A DNA stretch of 64,000 nucleotides, from contig CAVNZM010000007.1 of NCBI GenBank assembly GCA_963693365.1, positions 9,176,001-9,240,000 on the forward strand, given 5' to 3'. This document shows, piece after piece, positions 12,125 through 24,942 of the stretch. Under the pieces are notes generated by a model, which was given only the letters and a program-made list of their open reading frames with translations, had not been told where the DNA came from and did no database searches. Within the stretch, counting starts at the first letter, position 1. Each line of letters opens with the position of its first letter. The translations under genes were made by a program, and so were the position numbers. Source of the DNA: Amoebidium appalachense. Its lineage: Eukaryota > Ichthyosporea.

Positions 12125-13348
12125 CCCCCCCCCCCCCCCCCCCCCCCCCGAGCGTGCGCGCTCTCTCTCTCTCCTCCCCCCCCCCCCCCCCTCCCCTCTC
12201 TCCCCCTCTCCTTCTCCCCTCCTTAATCGGATTTCTTATCTGAATTAATTTGTGCACTTTGAACTTGGTTGGTAGGTGGGTGTGTGGGTGTGGGGAAGGG
12301 AGGGGGGGGGGGGGGGGGGGGCTGGCGAACACATCCATGTGTGGTGGGCATGTGCACACACGTACACACACTCGAGCAGCACAACAAACACACAACAATG
12401 TCCCACATGTACGTAAACATACACCACACATGTACACTGCCTCCCCCCTCCCCCCCCCCCCCCCCCCCCCCCCTTCCCCCCTCCTCCCTCCCTCCTCCCC
12501 AAAGACAACTCCTTGAACTTCCTACACACGCCCTTGCCGTATCGGTCCATCGTGTTCATAGGCACATGGCAGTTGATTGTCCGGCAGCAATTTCAGTTAT
12601 GGTAGTTGCCGCAGGACACTTGCAACATGAACATTTTGGTGGGTTGCATCAAATCAGATGCCACCAGGAGCCAAATGTGTGCACAATCCCCCCCCCCCCC
12701 CCCCCCCCCCCTCTTCTTCCCCCCCCCTCCCCCCCCCCCCCCCCCCCCCACCCACCACCACCACCACCTTCCGTTGGCCTCCAACCCTCATCGTAGACAG
12801 ACCCTAATTGCCCCTCTCATCATCTCCCATGATTCCCCTCAGAAGAGGATAACTAATCGGGCTGGTAAAACAAACACAAGGTGTCTCTCTCTTTCTATGC
12901 TATGATTTCACTGCTATTTCGGATCTTTTTCATACACCATGATGGGATGGCATTGGAAGGGAGGAGGGGAGGGGGAGGGGGGGGGGGGGGGGGGGGGGCT
13001 ACGGCCTGTCTGTCGTGCAGTTGTGTGTGTGCGTACGTGTGTGCGCGATTTTTTTTTTTTTTTTTTCCTTTTTTGGGGGGAGGGGGGAGGGGGGTGGAGT
13101 GGGAAGGCCGAGGGGCAGGCATTGTCGGTGTGTGTGCATGTGTGTGTGTGTTGGGGGGGGGGGGGGGAGGCAAGCAGTGTGGAGGAGGTAACTTAGGATA
13201 GCTTGTGGTGTTGTGTGTGTGTGTTTGGGGAAGGGGAGGGCCAGGGGGGCGGGGGGGCGGAGGGGGGGGGAGCAGGTCTGTGAGTGTGTATATGTCTGAG
13301 GGGAAGGGGGGAGGGGAGAAAGGAGAGAGGGCAAGCAAATGTGTGTGT

Positions 13349-13405
<57 letters not shown>

Positions 13406-13937
13406 GGAAGGGAGGGGAGGGGAGGAGAGGGGGGTTTGTGAGCGAGACTTTTTTTTTTTTTTTGGAGGGGGGGGGGGGGGGGTGGCTTTGAGTGATGTGA
13501 AGGGCAGCGAGGGGGAGGGGACAGGGCGAGTAACTGTATGTGTGCATGTGTGTGTGGGGGGGGTTTGGGGCGGGGTGGGTGTTTGGGGGAGGGGGGGGGG
13601 GGAGGAGGGGGAGGAGGGTAGGTGTTGCCTCTCTCTCTGTGTGTGTGTGTGTATTTGTTCGACATGTGTGTGTGTGTGTGTGAAGGTGTGTGTTTGGGGG
13701 GAGGGTGGGGGAGGGGAAGTCTGTGAGCTGAGAGCGTGTGTGTTTGGGAGGGGGGAAACGGGAAGGGGGTTTCACGTAGGGAGGGGAAAGCACTATGTGT
13801 GGGTGCGCTTGTGGTGGTGGTCGGGGTGGGGCTGTGTGTGGGTGACTGTGGGCAATCACAGAGAAGGTGTTGTGTCAATGTGTTCAGCGCGTCAGGGGTG
13901 GTGGTCGTAGTGAAGTGTGCATCTTTTTTTTTTTTTT

Positions 13938-13968
<31 letters not shown>

Positions 13969-16248
13969 GGGGGGCTCGTTTCGGTACTAGTTGTTGTTGG
14001 CCAATGAATGACATACATGTTTTGGGTGCCACTTTATTATATGGTCTGGATGTGCCGCTAGACCCAAGGATGGCATTTGTGTGTTAGGATTCGATATTTT
14101 GGTATTTTAGTTTTTTTGTCAGCGTGTGGAGGCGGGGGTGTTGGGGGGTGGGAGAGGGAGACAGCAGACGGGGGGTCAGGGAGGGCCCTCCGGGGGGGGG
14201 GGGGGGGAGGGGGGGGGGGGAGAGGAGGGGGGTTAGTAAGAGTCTTTACTCAGCCAAGAAGCATCTAAACACCTGTTCAACGGGAAAGAATATTGGAAAC
14301 TTAAGCCATTAATATTGGTTAACACCAAAATAGGCCAACCCCGTGTGTCGCATAATAAGGAACCTTTTATACAACTATAAAACATCTACAGTATTTTGAC
14401 TGGGTAGGCTAGCACCAAGACAAGTCAAATGACCCCGGGTTTACTTCATGATACAGCATACGTATACAACACCAAACCAACAAACCTCCGTTCATGACAA
14501 TTTCATGTTTTGGGTAGACAACATGTTCGTAACATACATAACAGTCCCCCTTCTCAACCCTCGACTTTTGTCACATACAATCACCCCCCCCCCCCCCCCC
14601 CCCCTTCTCTCCCTCCCTCCCCCCCCCCCTCCCCCCCCCCTTCCCCCCAACACACACACACACACACCGCCATCACCCACCCCTACCCCCTTCAGCTTCT
14701 GCACCCTACAACAGTGGCAAGCATGCAAGCACAGGCAAGCAGAACCTTGAACGTCTCTTCTTTAACAGGCTATGCTCATAACCATACTTTTGTGGGTTTC
14801 CCGAGTTCAGCTCTATCAGACAGCAGGCTACCGCAATGCATCTTTTTTATCTACCAGTTTTCCTCGAGATCCCGAAGTCGAATCTCCAGGGCCACGCGAA
14901 TCTCCTATTATAGCGCTTCAGCCAACCGCAATTTGAACAGTCTAAACCCCCTTCTCCCCTCTCTTGCCCCGGGATCAAGTACAAAAAAGTTGCATGACAG
15001 TGCCTACAACCCATCGAGGCGTGTCATGAGGACAACTTCATCAACAGCCTGATGCCTCCGATCTCGGTTTCGACAGCCATGACCACGGGCTAACCAAAGA
15101 TCTAAGGGTAGCGACCAGAAGCAAGGGGTGCTTCGATTTAACATAGTCCTTCGTGTACTGACTCTACCATAATGGTATCCTTGGCAACTATCATGGTACA
15201 TACTCTTACCGGCGAATCCCATTCCCTAAACAACTCTAACGATTCTACTGATCGGGCATTCATGTGAAGGAAAATAACCTATTTCTTCTAAAAGCTTGTG
15301 GGGGAGGGCAAGGGAGAGATGACATAAGCCCACAGAAGATCTTTTGGGGGTGTCAAGTTGGGGGGCTTCAAAATATGTTAAAATTTCCTCTCAGGTGCCG
15401 TTAGAGAATCTCATGTTCACGTGCTATGTTCACGTGTGTTTTATGCGTGCCACGCTCACGACCCCTGCCTGTTTGTTGTGGGTGCTGAATTGCGTGCCAG
15501 TATGCAGATGCGCGCCAAAACTTTGTTGGCCAACATGGGCAGCTGCTCACACGCAACTGATTGGTGGCAGATAATCTGCACTCAAATTGAGGCCCAATCA
15601 GCACAAACCGATCTTTCGTTCGATTTTTAGGGGATATTACAAAAGTTGATATAACATTCATACTAAAATGTTAAACAGTTAAAACGGTAAGATTAGCTCT
15701 TTTTAGCGTTTAAAGCATGTTAAAAGACCAATAGGATCTTTATTCGGGACGCAGCTGCTGCCGGCACGACAGTTCCACTTACATAACACCCCACCGGCCG
15801 TTGTGGACAAAGTAATTTATATAAGACAGCATATGTGTCTTAGTATCATTTCATCAATGCACCCAAAAGGGTCAACTAAACACAGTTTATTTTTTTTTAC
15901 TCCTACTAATCAATTGAAAGAATTACGTATGCTGTACAATTTAACATGTGTTGATCACCGTCCCATAGATGCACCTTCATTGCAAGAAATCTCCTTTAAA
16001 TCTGTTGCCCATTTCCAGCCACTCTAAAAATGCCAATCGTTATTCAATATTCCTAAACCGATTTTGTACTCCCCCCATCTTATTGGCCACAAGACTCGAA
16101 CTATAGAAAAAAACTTTGTCCAGTAAAGGCATTCCACATGTCCACTTTTGAAATAATCAAAACGACACAGTTGCAGTTGCGGCTCCAAACAAGCAGTTGT
16201 GCACGTTTGTTCACTACTCCTCTCATACGTTTTCGTTTTCCTACCATT
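11386..16248. other. Gene-poor, strongly G/TG-rich interval
   Basis: No gene is supported. The interval holds a CT repeat (about 12085-12121) running into poly-C, and poly-C tracts at 12440-12475 and 12689-12750. From about 12.3 to 14.2 kb there is a dense run of G, TG and T-then-G tracts (GT repeat 13341-13401; T-to-G junctions near 13051, 13449 and 13922). Between 14.2 and 16.2 kb the sequence is mostly unique-looking, with scattered ATTGG motifs. Open frames here are low-complexity or unrecognisable. Confidence 0.5.
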
Positions 16249-16254
16249 TATATA
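16249..16254 (+). promoter_or_regulatory. Candidate TATA box of the sterol methyltransferase gene
   Basis: TATATA lies 66 bp upstream of the start codon at 16320 in otherwise non-coding sequence. An in-frame stop at 16293 separates it from the coding frame. Confidence 0.4.
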
Positions 16255-16319
16255 TCAAGCATAGGCAGATTATCTCGCAGTTTTGCTAGTGTTAGCGTTT
16301 TCACAGTGTGTACGGAAAG

Positions 16320-18457
16320 ATGGGGGGCATTCTGTCGCTAAGGAATCAGGAGGAGTCCAAGATTGACGGGTATGAAAAGTACCACACACAACATGGGGGT
16401 GATGTGGAGAAGAGGAAAGCAGCATATGCAGATATGGTCAACAAATACTACGATCTTGCCACAGATTTCTATGAGTGGGGTTGGGGTCAGAGCTTTCACT
16501 TCGCACACCAAAGAAAGAACGAGACTTTGCCACAGAGCATTGCCAGGCATGAACACTACATAGCCCTTAGGCTCAAGCTTAATCCTGGTGACAAAGTTCT
16601 GGATGTGGGTTGCGGTGTGGGGGGTCCTTTGAGAGAGATTGCACTTTTTTCTGGTGCTCACATCGTTGGGCTCAACAACAACGCCTATCAGGTAAGGAGG
16701 GTTGGTTTCCCACCAGGATCTGTGTTTGCAGTCAGGAGTGCCCATGTGTCGAACCTATGAGACGTCTTTCACCTCATGACCATGTTATAGTGTCTATCTT
16801 GTGTTGCTTTTACCTTCTGCTGAAAGGGCTTGGGTCTCTCTTAGCACCGTAGACAGATCCTTAAAGTAGTTATTAGCTCCATTGGCTCTGGATTGGCTTG
16901 ATCCCTCTGCAGCATCATGATAGTGGATGCTGGAGTACAATCGCATGTGTTTACTGCCTTCTGTTAGCAGGGCAGGAAAGAAACAGCTGCCTGCTACTAC
17001 TCTCTAAACGTTTTACACAACACCTTATTTCTCACTGCAAGATTCTGCTCTCCCCTTATGTACTCTCGTGTACCTCTTGTGTCGCTACCACCTTAAAGGG
17101 ATGTACTGGGAGACAAATACCTTGTAGGAGCTTGACATCATCTTTGCACACCCACACCAGGGAGCTCCAGAAAAACACACCCTAGCATGCTAGATGTGGA
17201 GCAATCACCACCACAATGAACATAAGCCCACACACACACACCAGCATCCCTAAGCTGAATTGCCTGCCTACGCGGTACTCAGCCGTTCGAGGCTCATGAA
17301 AAGTTTAAGTTCAAACACACACCAAATAGCTGCTAAAAACCTTTCAGATTACCATTACCTCTCACCATTTTTTTATTTTATTGCGTTTTATTCCCGGAGA
17401 GCCTTTGCTTTCCCTCTAGGGAAACTACCGTCTACCACACAGCACCGACAGTACACTAGTTAAGGATTACCTCTCACCATGACGTCTAACATACAAGTAC
17501 AAATAAGTGGCTCTTTACATCCGATTCGACTGTCCAAAGGGCGTGGAGGTGGTTGAATGCGGCAAACTGGGGTCTGCTTTAGTTGATGTTGTTTGCTGCA
17601 TCTCGGGCATCAGGCTTCATATTAGTGCATGGTTTCTTTGGCTTTGGTACTTGTTACTGTCCTTTCGGCCCTAGCATTTGGGCAGATGTTTCTGTGTGAT
17701 ACAGTTTTTGGCACATCCTAACAGTCCGTGGTGTGACGACAGATACAACGGGGTGAATTGCACAACAGACGAGTAGGCCTAGAGAAGACATGTGGCTATG
17801 TTAAGGCCGACTTCATGAACATCCCCCTGCCAGAAAACTCGTTCGACGGTGTGTATCAGATTGAAGCCACCTGCCATGCACCTGACAAAGTGGGCGTGTA
17901 CAAGGAGATCTTCCGGTAGCTCCCCCCCCCCCCCCCCCCCCCCCCCTCCACCTCTTAACCCACCCCACCCACACCCACCCCCTTTCCTGCCCCTCGGCGG
18001 TTTCGAACACGCTCGCATACGCATTATTGAACATCCGACACACCTACCAGGTTCCGGAATTCACCTATGTTGCATTTTGTGCGTGTTTTATGTCACATAT
18101 CACTGGCATGACCCGTCTCTTTTGTACCTCGTACTGTGTATCATATGCTCAAACTTCCTTCTATCCCTCCTGGGGATGAACTCCGCCCCCCCCCCCCCCC
18201 CCCCCCCCCCCCAACTCCCGTCCCCCCTTAATAGCGCATTCAACCCCCCCCCCCCCCCTGCCGCCGCCCCCTCATTTTGGAGAACGGGGTCTATTTTTGC
18301 TGCATGCTTGTTGTGTGGTTTTGTTGAACCTCGTAAGCACTGCCCGTTTTTACCAGTGGGTTACAAATTTTTGTAACACATCCCCCCCCCTCATGCATAC
18401 TCTTGTGTTCGAGGTTTTTTTTGATCTGTGTTCGTAAATGTGTGATTCGTGCTGAAG

Positions 18458-18503
<46 letters not shown>

Positions 18504-18929
18504 ACACACACTTCCCCCCACGTTTCCCCCCTCCTTCTCTGTTCCCCTGCCCCTCCCCAACACCCCCGGGGCTTCCGGGCCCCTTCCGCACTTGTGCCCT
18601 GTCGTTTCCACGTGTCCAGTCCCCGTGCTTTGCTTGCCTCCTGTCATCTCCCCCCCCCCCCCCCCCCCCCCCTCCTTTCCCTTTCCCCTTTCCCTTTCCC
18701 CCTAGTGGGCCAGCTAAGCCTCTAATGAGTATCAATGCAGCTGACCTTCGGATTGATGCCCCCCCCCCCCCCCCCCCCCCTCCTCTCCCCGCTCCCCCCA
18801 TCCCCGGCATTCTGCTTTTGATGCATACTCAGTATGTTTACTTTGCATTCTGCATCATGCTGTCCGTCATGACTGTAGTTCGTAATCTGACACATTCTTC
18901 TCATCTCCCCCCCCCCCCCCCCCCCCCCT

Positions 18930-18976
<47 letters not shown>

Positions 18977-19693
18977 CCCCCCCCCCCCCCCCCCCCCCCC
19001 CCCTTCTCCCCAGCGCGCTCCAAAAGAAAAAGACAGCCCACACATACATTCTACCTCCCACATCCCCATAAAATACGCTCGTCCCATAATTTTCTTGCTT
19101 TTTTTGGTTGTGTTTGTGATCTCTTTCTGTGTTTGCGAATGGACATGCATATGAGTACTTTTAGTATACCTGACGTTGGGTGGTGCTCGTGGTGTACAGA
19201 GGGGGTGTGAGTGTTTTGTGTGTGTGTGTGTGTGCATTCGGGGCAAGGAGCAGATCGCGTATAATGACATAGAAATCCCACAGAGTGCTCAAGCCGGGTA
19301 AATACTTTGCCGGGTACGACTGGTGCATGACGAATAAGTTCGACCACAGCAACGCCGAGCACCAGAAAATCAAGGCCGATATTGAGATCGGTAACGGCCT
19401 GCCGGACATCCTCACGTGCTTGCAGTGTGTGGAGGCATTGAAACTGGCCGGGTTTGAGGTCAGTGTAACCTTCCTTCTCCCCCCCTGCACACACACACAC
19501 ACACCACCACCACCACCACACACACTGCCACCAGCAGCAGCTTTTTCACACACACACACACACACACACACTTGCACACAAGCACATACACATGCACACA
19601 CAAACACACCTACGATAACTTCCATACGCAAGCATGCATGCTCACGTGAACAAGTGGTATACTACCACAACTTGCATACTATCCATTATCTCT

Positions 19694-19725
<32 letters not shown>

Positions 19726-20690
19726 CCCCTCTCTCCTTTCTCTCCCCCCCCCAACACCCAACTCTCACCCCTTGGTTTGTGTGTGCGTGTTTTTTGGTGG
19801 TGGTGGCGGGGGTTTTTTTGGTGTGTGTGTGTGGGGGGGGGGGGGGGGGGGGGGGGAAGAAGGGGGGGGAGGAGGGGATACTCGGTTATATTAGACTTGG
19901 TTCCGGCCTGCCCTCAAATCCACCCCCTCCCCCCTTCCACTTAATCAGGTAGATTGAGTTGGGCCTCGTGCATCAGTGTCGAAGCTCGGTTACTGTGGAT
20001 GGCCTCTGAGAATGGGCTCTGCATGTGTTCTGTGTGCTCCTTGATTATTTTTTTGCGAACATTGTGGACTTCTACTTCTTACTGTGCAACACATTCTCAT
20101 TTTCCCGACCTCCCCCCACCCCCATCACACCTCTTTCAACCACGAGACACTGTTCTTTGTACCGAATATACACAGTCAGCTATGTGTGCACCGCAAAAAA
20201 CTAACTATGTTTGCGCTTATCTGTACTTGACGCACGTGAAACCACCACACTACTAGCAATTAGCGCACACTGCCCCAAACATTTGTAATGGTACGCGCGG
20301 GGAGGGGAAGGGGGGGGGGGGGGTGGTAACTAGGCACTTGCATCAAGGGCCCGACCACACACATGCACATGTGCACACCAGCACCATTGCTGACTGACAT
20401 TCATGTGTGCACAGGTTGAGGACTCGTTTGACATGCAGCTGGGGGCCGACATCCCCTGGTTCGATGCCCTGGTGCCCCGCTGGATCACCCTGCGCAACCT
20501 GCCCTCCACATGGCTGGGCCGCACCGTCACCCGGAACCTCGTGTTTGTGATGGAGTGCGTGCGCTTGGCACCAAAGGGCTCTGTACGCACACAGATTGTT
20601 CTGGAAACGGCCGCAGACGGGTTGGTGAAGGGCGGGCAGTTGGCAGTGTTCACGCCTATGTTCTTCTTCCTGGCACGAAAGCCGCTGTGA
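16320..20690 (+). CDS. SMT1/ERG6-like: Sterol 24-C-methyltransferase (4 exons, 331 aa)
   Basis: Transfers a methyl group from S-adenosylmethionine to C-24 of the sterol side chain, the step that gives fungi, plants and some protists their 24-alkyl sterols; normally at the ER or lipid droplets. Exons: 16320-16691, 17743-17915, 19284-19458, 20415-20690 (996 nt, phases consistent). Signatures include the YEWGWGQSFHF sterol-binding region, SAM motif I (VLDVGCGVGGP), GLNNNAYQ, the IEATCHAP motif, a KPGKYFAGYDWCMTNKFD block, and the C-terminal sterol-MT domain ending in FFFLARKPL. It is about 50 residues shorter than yeast Erg6, mainly at the N-terminus, but all catalytic regions are present. The start is in good context and preceded by an in-frame stop. 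Introns 2 and 3 are packed with poly-C tracts and two sense copies of the poly-C-tailed repeat. Confidence 0.95.
18806..18928 (+). repeat. Poly-C-tailed interspersed repeat, diverged copy
   Basis: It shows the family order (CTGCTTTTGATGCATACTC, then TTTGCATTCTGCATC, then CTGTCCGTCATGACTGTAG) and ends in a 22-base C tail. It lies in SMT intron 2 in the sense orientation. Confidence 0.5.
19975..20124 (+). repeat. Poly-C-tailed interspersed repeat, diverged copy
   Basis: It begins GTCGAAGCTCGGTTACTGTG, matching the head of the copy at 63780, followed by GAGAATGGGCTCTGC. It ends with TTACTGTGCAACACATTCTC and a C-rich tail. It lies in SMT intron 3, sense to the gene. Confidence 0.55.
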
Positions 20691-21934
20691 GTGATCCGGG
20701 GGCCCTGAGATGACACCTGTGGATGTGCAGAGGGAAGGGGTATGTTCTTTTTTTGCCTCCTGGTGTGGTGGGTAGGTGTGTGGTGAGTTATGGAGAAACC
20801 TACATTTGGTTTGGGGGGGGGGGGGGGGGGGGGGGGCTGATCATGTATAGCATTAGTGACTTTCTGCCGTGAACCAGAACATTTTCCACAGATCATCTAA
20901 GACCGAATCTTTTTTACCCCTTCTTCCCCCTCCCTCCCCACCCACCCACCCAACCACCGCTCTGGCATGGCATTTCATGGATGGTATTTCTAGTTTTATG
21001 TCATACTGTGCTTCCTGTTTTTGAGCCTTAAAGGTGTCTGTCATGTCTCATCAATCGGGTTGAGTGGGATACAATATCTTATTTTTGAGCAAAAGGAATG
21101 TAGTGCAAGACCCCGAAGGGTTACTTGCCTTTGAATAGAGCATGGGTATATATCTTTTATTAGATTTTTTTGGTGTACAAATCTGCATGCATCAAGGTAT
21201 GACCGATATATATCAAGATCGACAAATATGGGCAAAATGGATGGTGTTAACCCCTCTACTCTATAATGCTACTAGTAGAGTTTCTTGGTGCCACGGTTTG
21301 TTTTTGGGGGGGAAGGGGGTAGAGTTGGGCGGTTCTGTCGTATATAACCACACTTATCGACAGTTTTTTTATGCGGGTTGGGATGGGAAGTTTTGTTTGC
21401 TCCTGACAGATATATTCGGACCGGACCTAAAATGTGAACATAGAATGCTGGAGTGGTGCGGTTGATCCGCCTATAGTAGTCCCAAATTAAGAGACCTTAC
21501 TTACGATGTTTCCCTTGCATATGTGAATTCGGATCCTCTCCCCCCCCCCCCCACACACACACACACACGCACACGAAAACACTGTGTCACTCACACACCA
21601 ATCACCACCATCATATCCCGCACTTGCCTCCATATACATGACGCCTGATTGCTGCCACCACCCACAAAGTTTAACAAACACGCGAAGTCTGGGGCCAACC
21701 GCTTTTCTGAAATTAGATTTGAACAATCGGAGAGCACGAAAATGAGGCGCGAAAGTCCCCTTGGTAGATATCTCCTGATGTCACCCCTTCTTCCTCCCCT
21801 CTCCCTTTTCCCCCCTCCCCCGGCGCCCTCCCCCCCCTCCCCCGGCCCCTCTCCTCAATATGTGCACATTCCCTCCCCCTTCTCCCTCCCTCCCTCCCCT
21901 CTCACACACACACACGCATACACAAACGCACACA

Positions 21935-21969
<35 letters not shown>

Positions 21970-22560
21970 GTGCAAGGACGTGTCGTGTACATATTAGTTG
22001 GCATGGCATGAACACCGGCTTGGCCGGCTAACATATGTTAGTATAACCTTGCATATGCAATGTGACAACCACAACCACGTACGTTTATTTGAAATTTATG
22101 CTGGAGACAGCAAGTGAAGAAACAACCTGCAGGACCACACACTCGGTCCACACGTTCTACGATGAGGTGGCGAAAAATGTACGTATATATGATAGTCACG
22201 GGCAACGCGTACAGTACAATAGTAGTGTAATCGTTCGATGATATCATGCGCATACCCTTAGCACATGCTTAGCACAGTGCCCTTTCAACGTCGGTACATG
22301 CGGTTTTATTGACCGCACCACTTTTAGCTAAAGTATGCGGCTACTGATTGGCTTAAACGGTATCGCGGGAAAATTGGCCAATGAAAGGCCGCGATTTTAG
22401 CAAAAACAATGCACAGTGACAGTGCCACCGTCAGACACCAAAACAGTGCACTCGCCTCTCCTCCCTCTCAGTCTCAGACTATGAGAGAAACAGCTCATGC
22501 CGGAAAGCTCTCATACGTAGCTTCGAACACGAACGCCTGCTTCATTCCATATGCCTGACC
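20691..22560. other. Intergenic sequence
   Basis: No gene recognised. It contains a G run near 20812-20836, C-rich blocks at 21540-21552 and 21790-21900, and a CA repeat (about 21930-21966). CCAAT-type motifs near 22345 and 22378 lie about 200 bp upstream of the TATA box of the next gene. Confidence 0.5.
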
Positions 22561-22568
22561 TATAAATA
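22561..22568 (+). promoter_or_regulatory. TATA box of the secreted cysteine-rich gene
   Basis: TATAAATA lies 127 bp upstream of the start codon, with ATTGG and CCAAT motifs about 190-215 bp further upstream. It is a canonical-looking core promoter. Confidence 0.55.
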
Positions 22569-22687
22569 CACTTCCCTTTGCTTTTGCAACTTTCCGATAG
22601 ATCCGATCAATCACAGAACCACAACTGCCACAGAAACGTGTACCTCTGAACCACAAGCAATCAGTGGCATGCGAGTGCCCATTCGCC

Positions 22688-23206
22688 ATGAAATCCCTGT
22701 CTACTGTTGTTGTTCTTGCGGCTGCCGCCCTGTGTAGCTCGGTTAATGCTCTCACCGTCTCCAACCCGCACGCTCACTCTAGGATAGATAACAGCGCCAT
22801 CAAGCATAGACGGTCAAATGACGTCACCTCCGTCACCTGCTCTTTCTGGAAGTTCAGCAATCCTTCTACCACGGCCAGTTGCCGTTGGGTGAAAAACCGC
22901 AACTGCAACTTGCTCAATAACGGCACGGCAGGAAAGGGATCCGGCTTCTGCAACCCAAAGACATGCTGTGCAAAATCACCCACCGGAGGGACCACCAAGG
23001 ATGTTTTCAAGTATACATGTGCACGTTTTCTTGATGAGACCAAAGGAAAGTGTGCCGGGCAGGTTGTATCTGACGCGCGAGACATACTCATGGATAGGGC
23101 CTGCTCGTGGGGCACCACTGAGTTTGTGTCTAACAGCCTGCCGGTGTGCAGCAACGACTTCTGCTGCAGCTGGGTGGTGATTCCAAACTACATCACAGGT
23201 GTGTGA
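22688..23206 (+). CDS. Secreted cysteine-rich protein with duplicated six-Cys module (172 aa, single exon)
   Basis: Family not recognised. Residues 1-21 form a typical signal peptide (basic n-region, VVVLAAAALCSS core, cleavage near VNA), followed by a short Arg/His segment ending in HRRS that could be a processing site. The mature part has 12 cysteines in two consecutive six-Cys modules. Both have exactly 14 residues between Cys3 and Cys4 and four between Cys4 and a CysCys pair (FCNPKTCC and VCSNDFCC). The spacing between Cys1, Cys2 and Cys3 differs. A likely disulfide-rich extracellular or cell-wall protein by inference. The final codons contain a possible GT donor (CACAGGTGTGT), so a further exon cannot be excluded. 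Start context (GCCATGA) and the upstream TATA support the model. Confidence 0.75.
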   Translation: MKSLSTVVVLAAAALCSSVNALTVSNPHAHSRIDNSAIKHRRSNDVTSVTCSFWKFSNPSTTASCRWVKNRNCNLLNNGTAGKGSGFCNPKTCCAKSPTGGTTKDVFKYTCARFLDETKGKCAGQVVSDARDILMDRACSWGTTEFVSNSLPVCSNDFCCSWVVIPNYITGV

Positions 23207-24222
23207 TTGGGCCGTGAGCATGCTGACCCATCACGTGCTGCATAAACGGTCAATTTGGTTCGTTATACCAGCATACTTCTTTGCAAAGGGAGGTCTAAGG
23301 ACACGGTTGGATGCCGTGTTGTATTGAACTTCGTTAGAGAACTAATGGCGATGTTGAGGCTGCTCCCTGCTGCATCCCTGCACCCCTCCTCCCATCCTCC
23401 CCCCCCCCCCCCCCCCCCCTCCCCGCCCTCCAAACATCCCCTAACCCCATCGCTGCCTCCCTCGTTTGTGTACATACTCTTAATCCATTGTTCACCACCG
23501 ACCTCTTCCTTCCACTATCCCATCCCAAGCCCCCAAGCCTCACCCCGTCCACAGGTCCCCCCCTTCCCCCCTCCCTCTCCCCCATTATGGGCCTTACTCT
23601 TCCATACAGAAACACTGACAACACAAATTACATCCCACAGGAGAGAGCGGCCAATCATCTGTGCCTTCACCCAACCATCAACCCACCCCCAACACCCCAA
23701 ATCCTGTGGATTCTTCAGTGAAAAAGGTCCCCTCTGTTGCCATTTTGGAGCAAAACTATCTCCTTACACCTTGGAGGGTGCTCGATAAGGTTGGCACCGT
23801 GGCCCCCCAGACTATTGGCGGCACACGAAAGGTGTGAGTCAAGGCGCACTGAATTGCAGGGGTAGAATGGTGAATCTAGAACTGATGATGTTTTTTTTTT
23901 CTTGTTTTTTTTTTATTAAAAATGATGTAATTAGGTGTACATTGATTTTATATTTGTGCCTAAAAGCTGCCGTTTCTAGAGAGGATTTGCAGTTGGCAAA
24001 CACATGCCTGCGGTTTAAACAAAACTTTCAAATCACTCTTGGAGTTTGGCATAAAAGACAAGCTGGTGACCTACCGTTAACTACTGCCCGATCCCGGGCT
24101 CTCACCCCCCGTCATACTAGTAGAAGACCCCCCCCCCCCCCCCCCCCCCCCCCTCCCTCCCCGGCCCATCGTCCCCCCGGGCCTTTGCTCCGGGGCCCTT
24201 TGCTCGGCACACCCGCACCAAA

Positions 24223-24298
<76 letters not shown>

Positions 24299-24457
24299 CA
24301 TGTGCGTGTATCGCCATAACTTACCAGCGCACACAAGCACACGTTCAAAAAATCCGACTCCCAACTTGTTGATATAGACCAGTGCCAAACTGAATCGAAT
24401 TCACATGTCAGGTTCATCAGAGCAGAGTAGAAACTACACATACACCCGACCCCCCCT

Positions 24458-24491
<34 letters not shown>

Positions 24492-24893
24492 TTAACTACC
24501 ACCACCACCAGCACCACCCCCACCCCCACCCCCACCGAGAGGCCTCCCTCTCCTCTCCGGCTGGTGCAGGGAACGAATTGGAGGTCCAGTTCAAAGGCAG
24601 GAGGTTAAGTTCGAAAGGAAAGGGGGAGAAAGAGAAGGTCAAAAAGAGAACTTCGGGGGAGCTTCCTGGGGGGCAAGGGGGGGGGGGGGGGGGGGAGGAG
24701 GGGGGGGAGGGGGGGGAGGGAGGGAGGGAGCCTGAGGGGGTTCCGGAAGAAAAGGGCGGAAACAGAAAAATGGTGGCCATTAATACAAAACGGGAAAGGC
24801 CCCTGTGCATGAAAAATAAGGCCGAGCGTTCATGTGGTAAAATCAGACAGTAGCATAGAGCATTGTGTTTGTTTTAGTGCCGTGACCATGCAC

Positions 24894-24942
<49 letters not shown>

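Noticed and set aside
12895-13878. 327-codon minus-strand frame rich in Pro, His and Thr
   Set aside because: It consists of translated TG and G repeats; the same happens in all frames of such tracts throughout the window.
21142-21465. 107-codon plus-strand frame between the sterol methyltransferase and secreted-protein genes
   Set aside because: No domain, no splice or promoter support; likely chance in AT-rich sequence.
24578-24853. Lys/Gly/Glu-rich 91-codon frame as a nuclear protein
   Set aside because: It tracks a purine-rich low-complexity stretch, with no splice context or recognisable domain.
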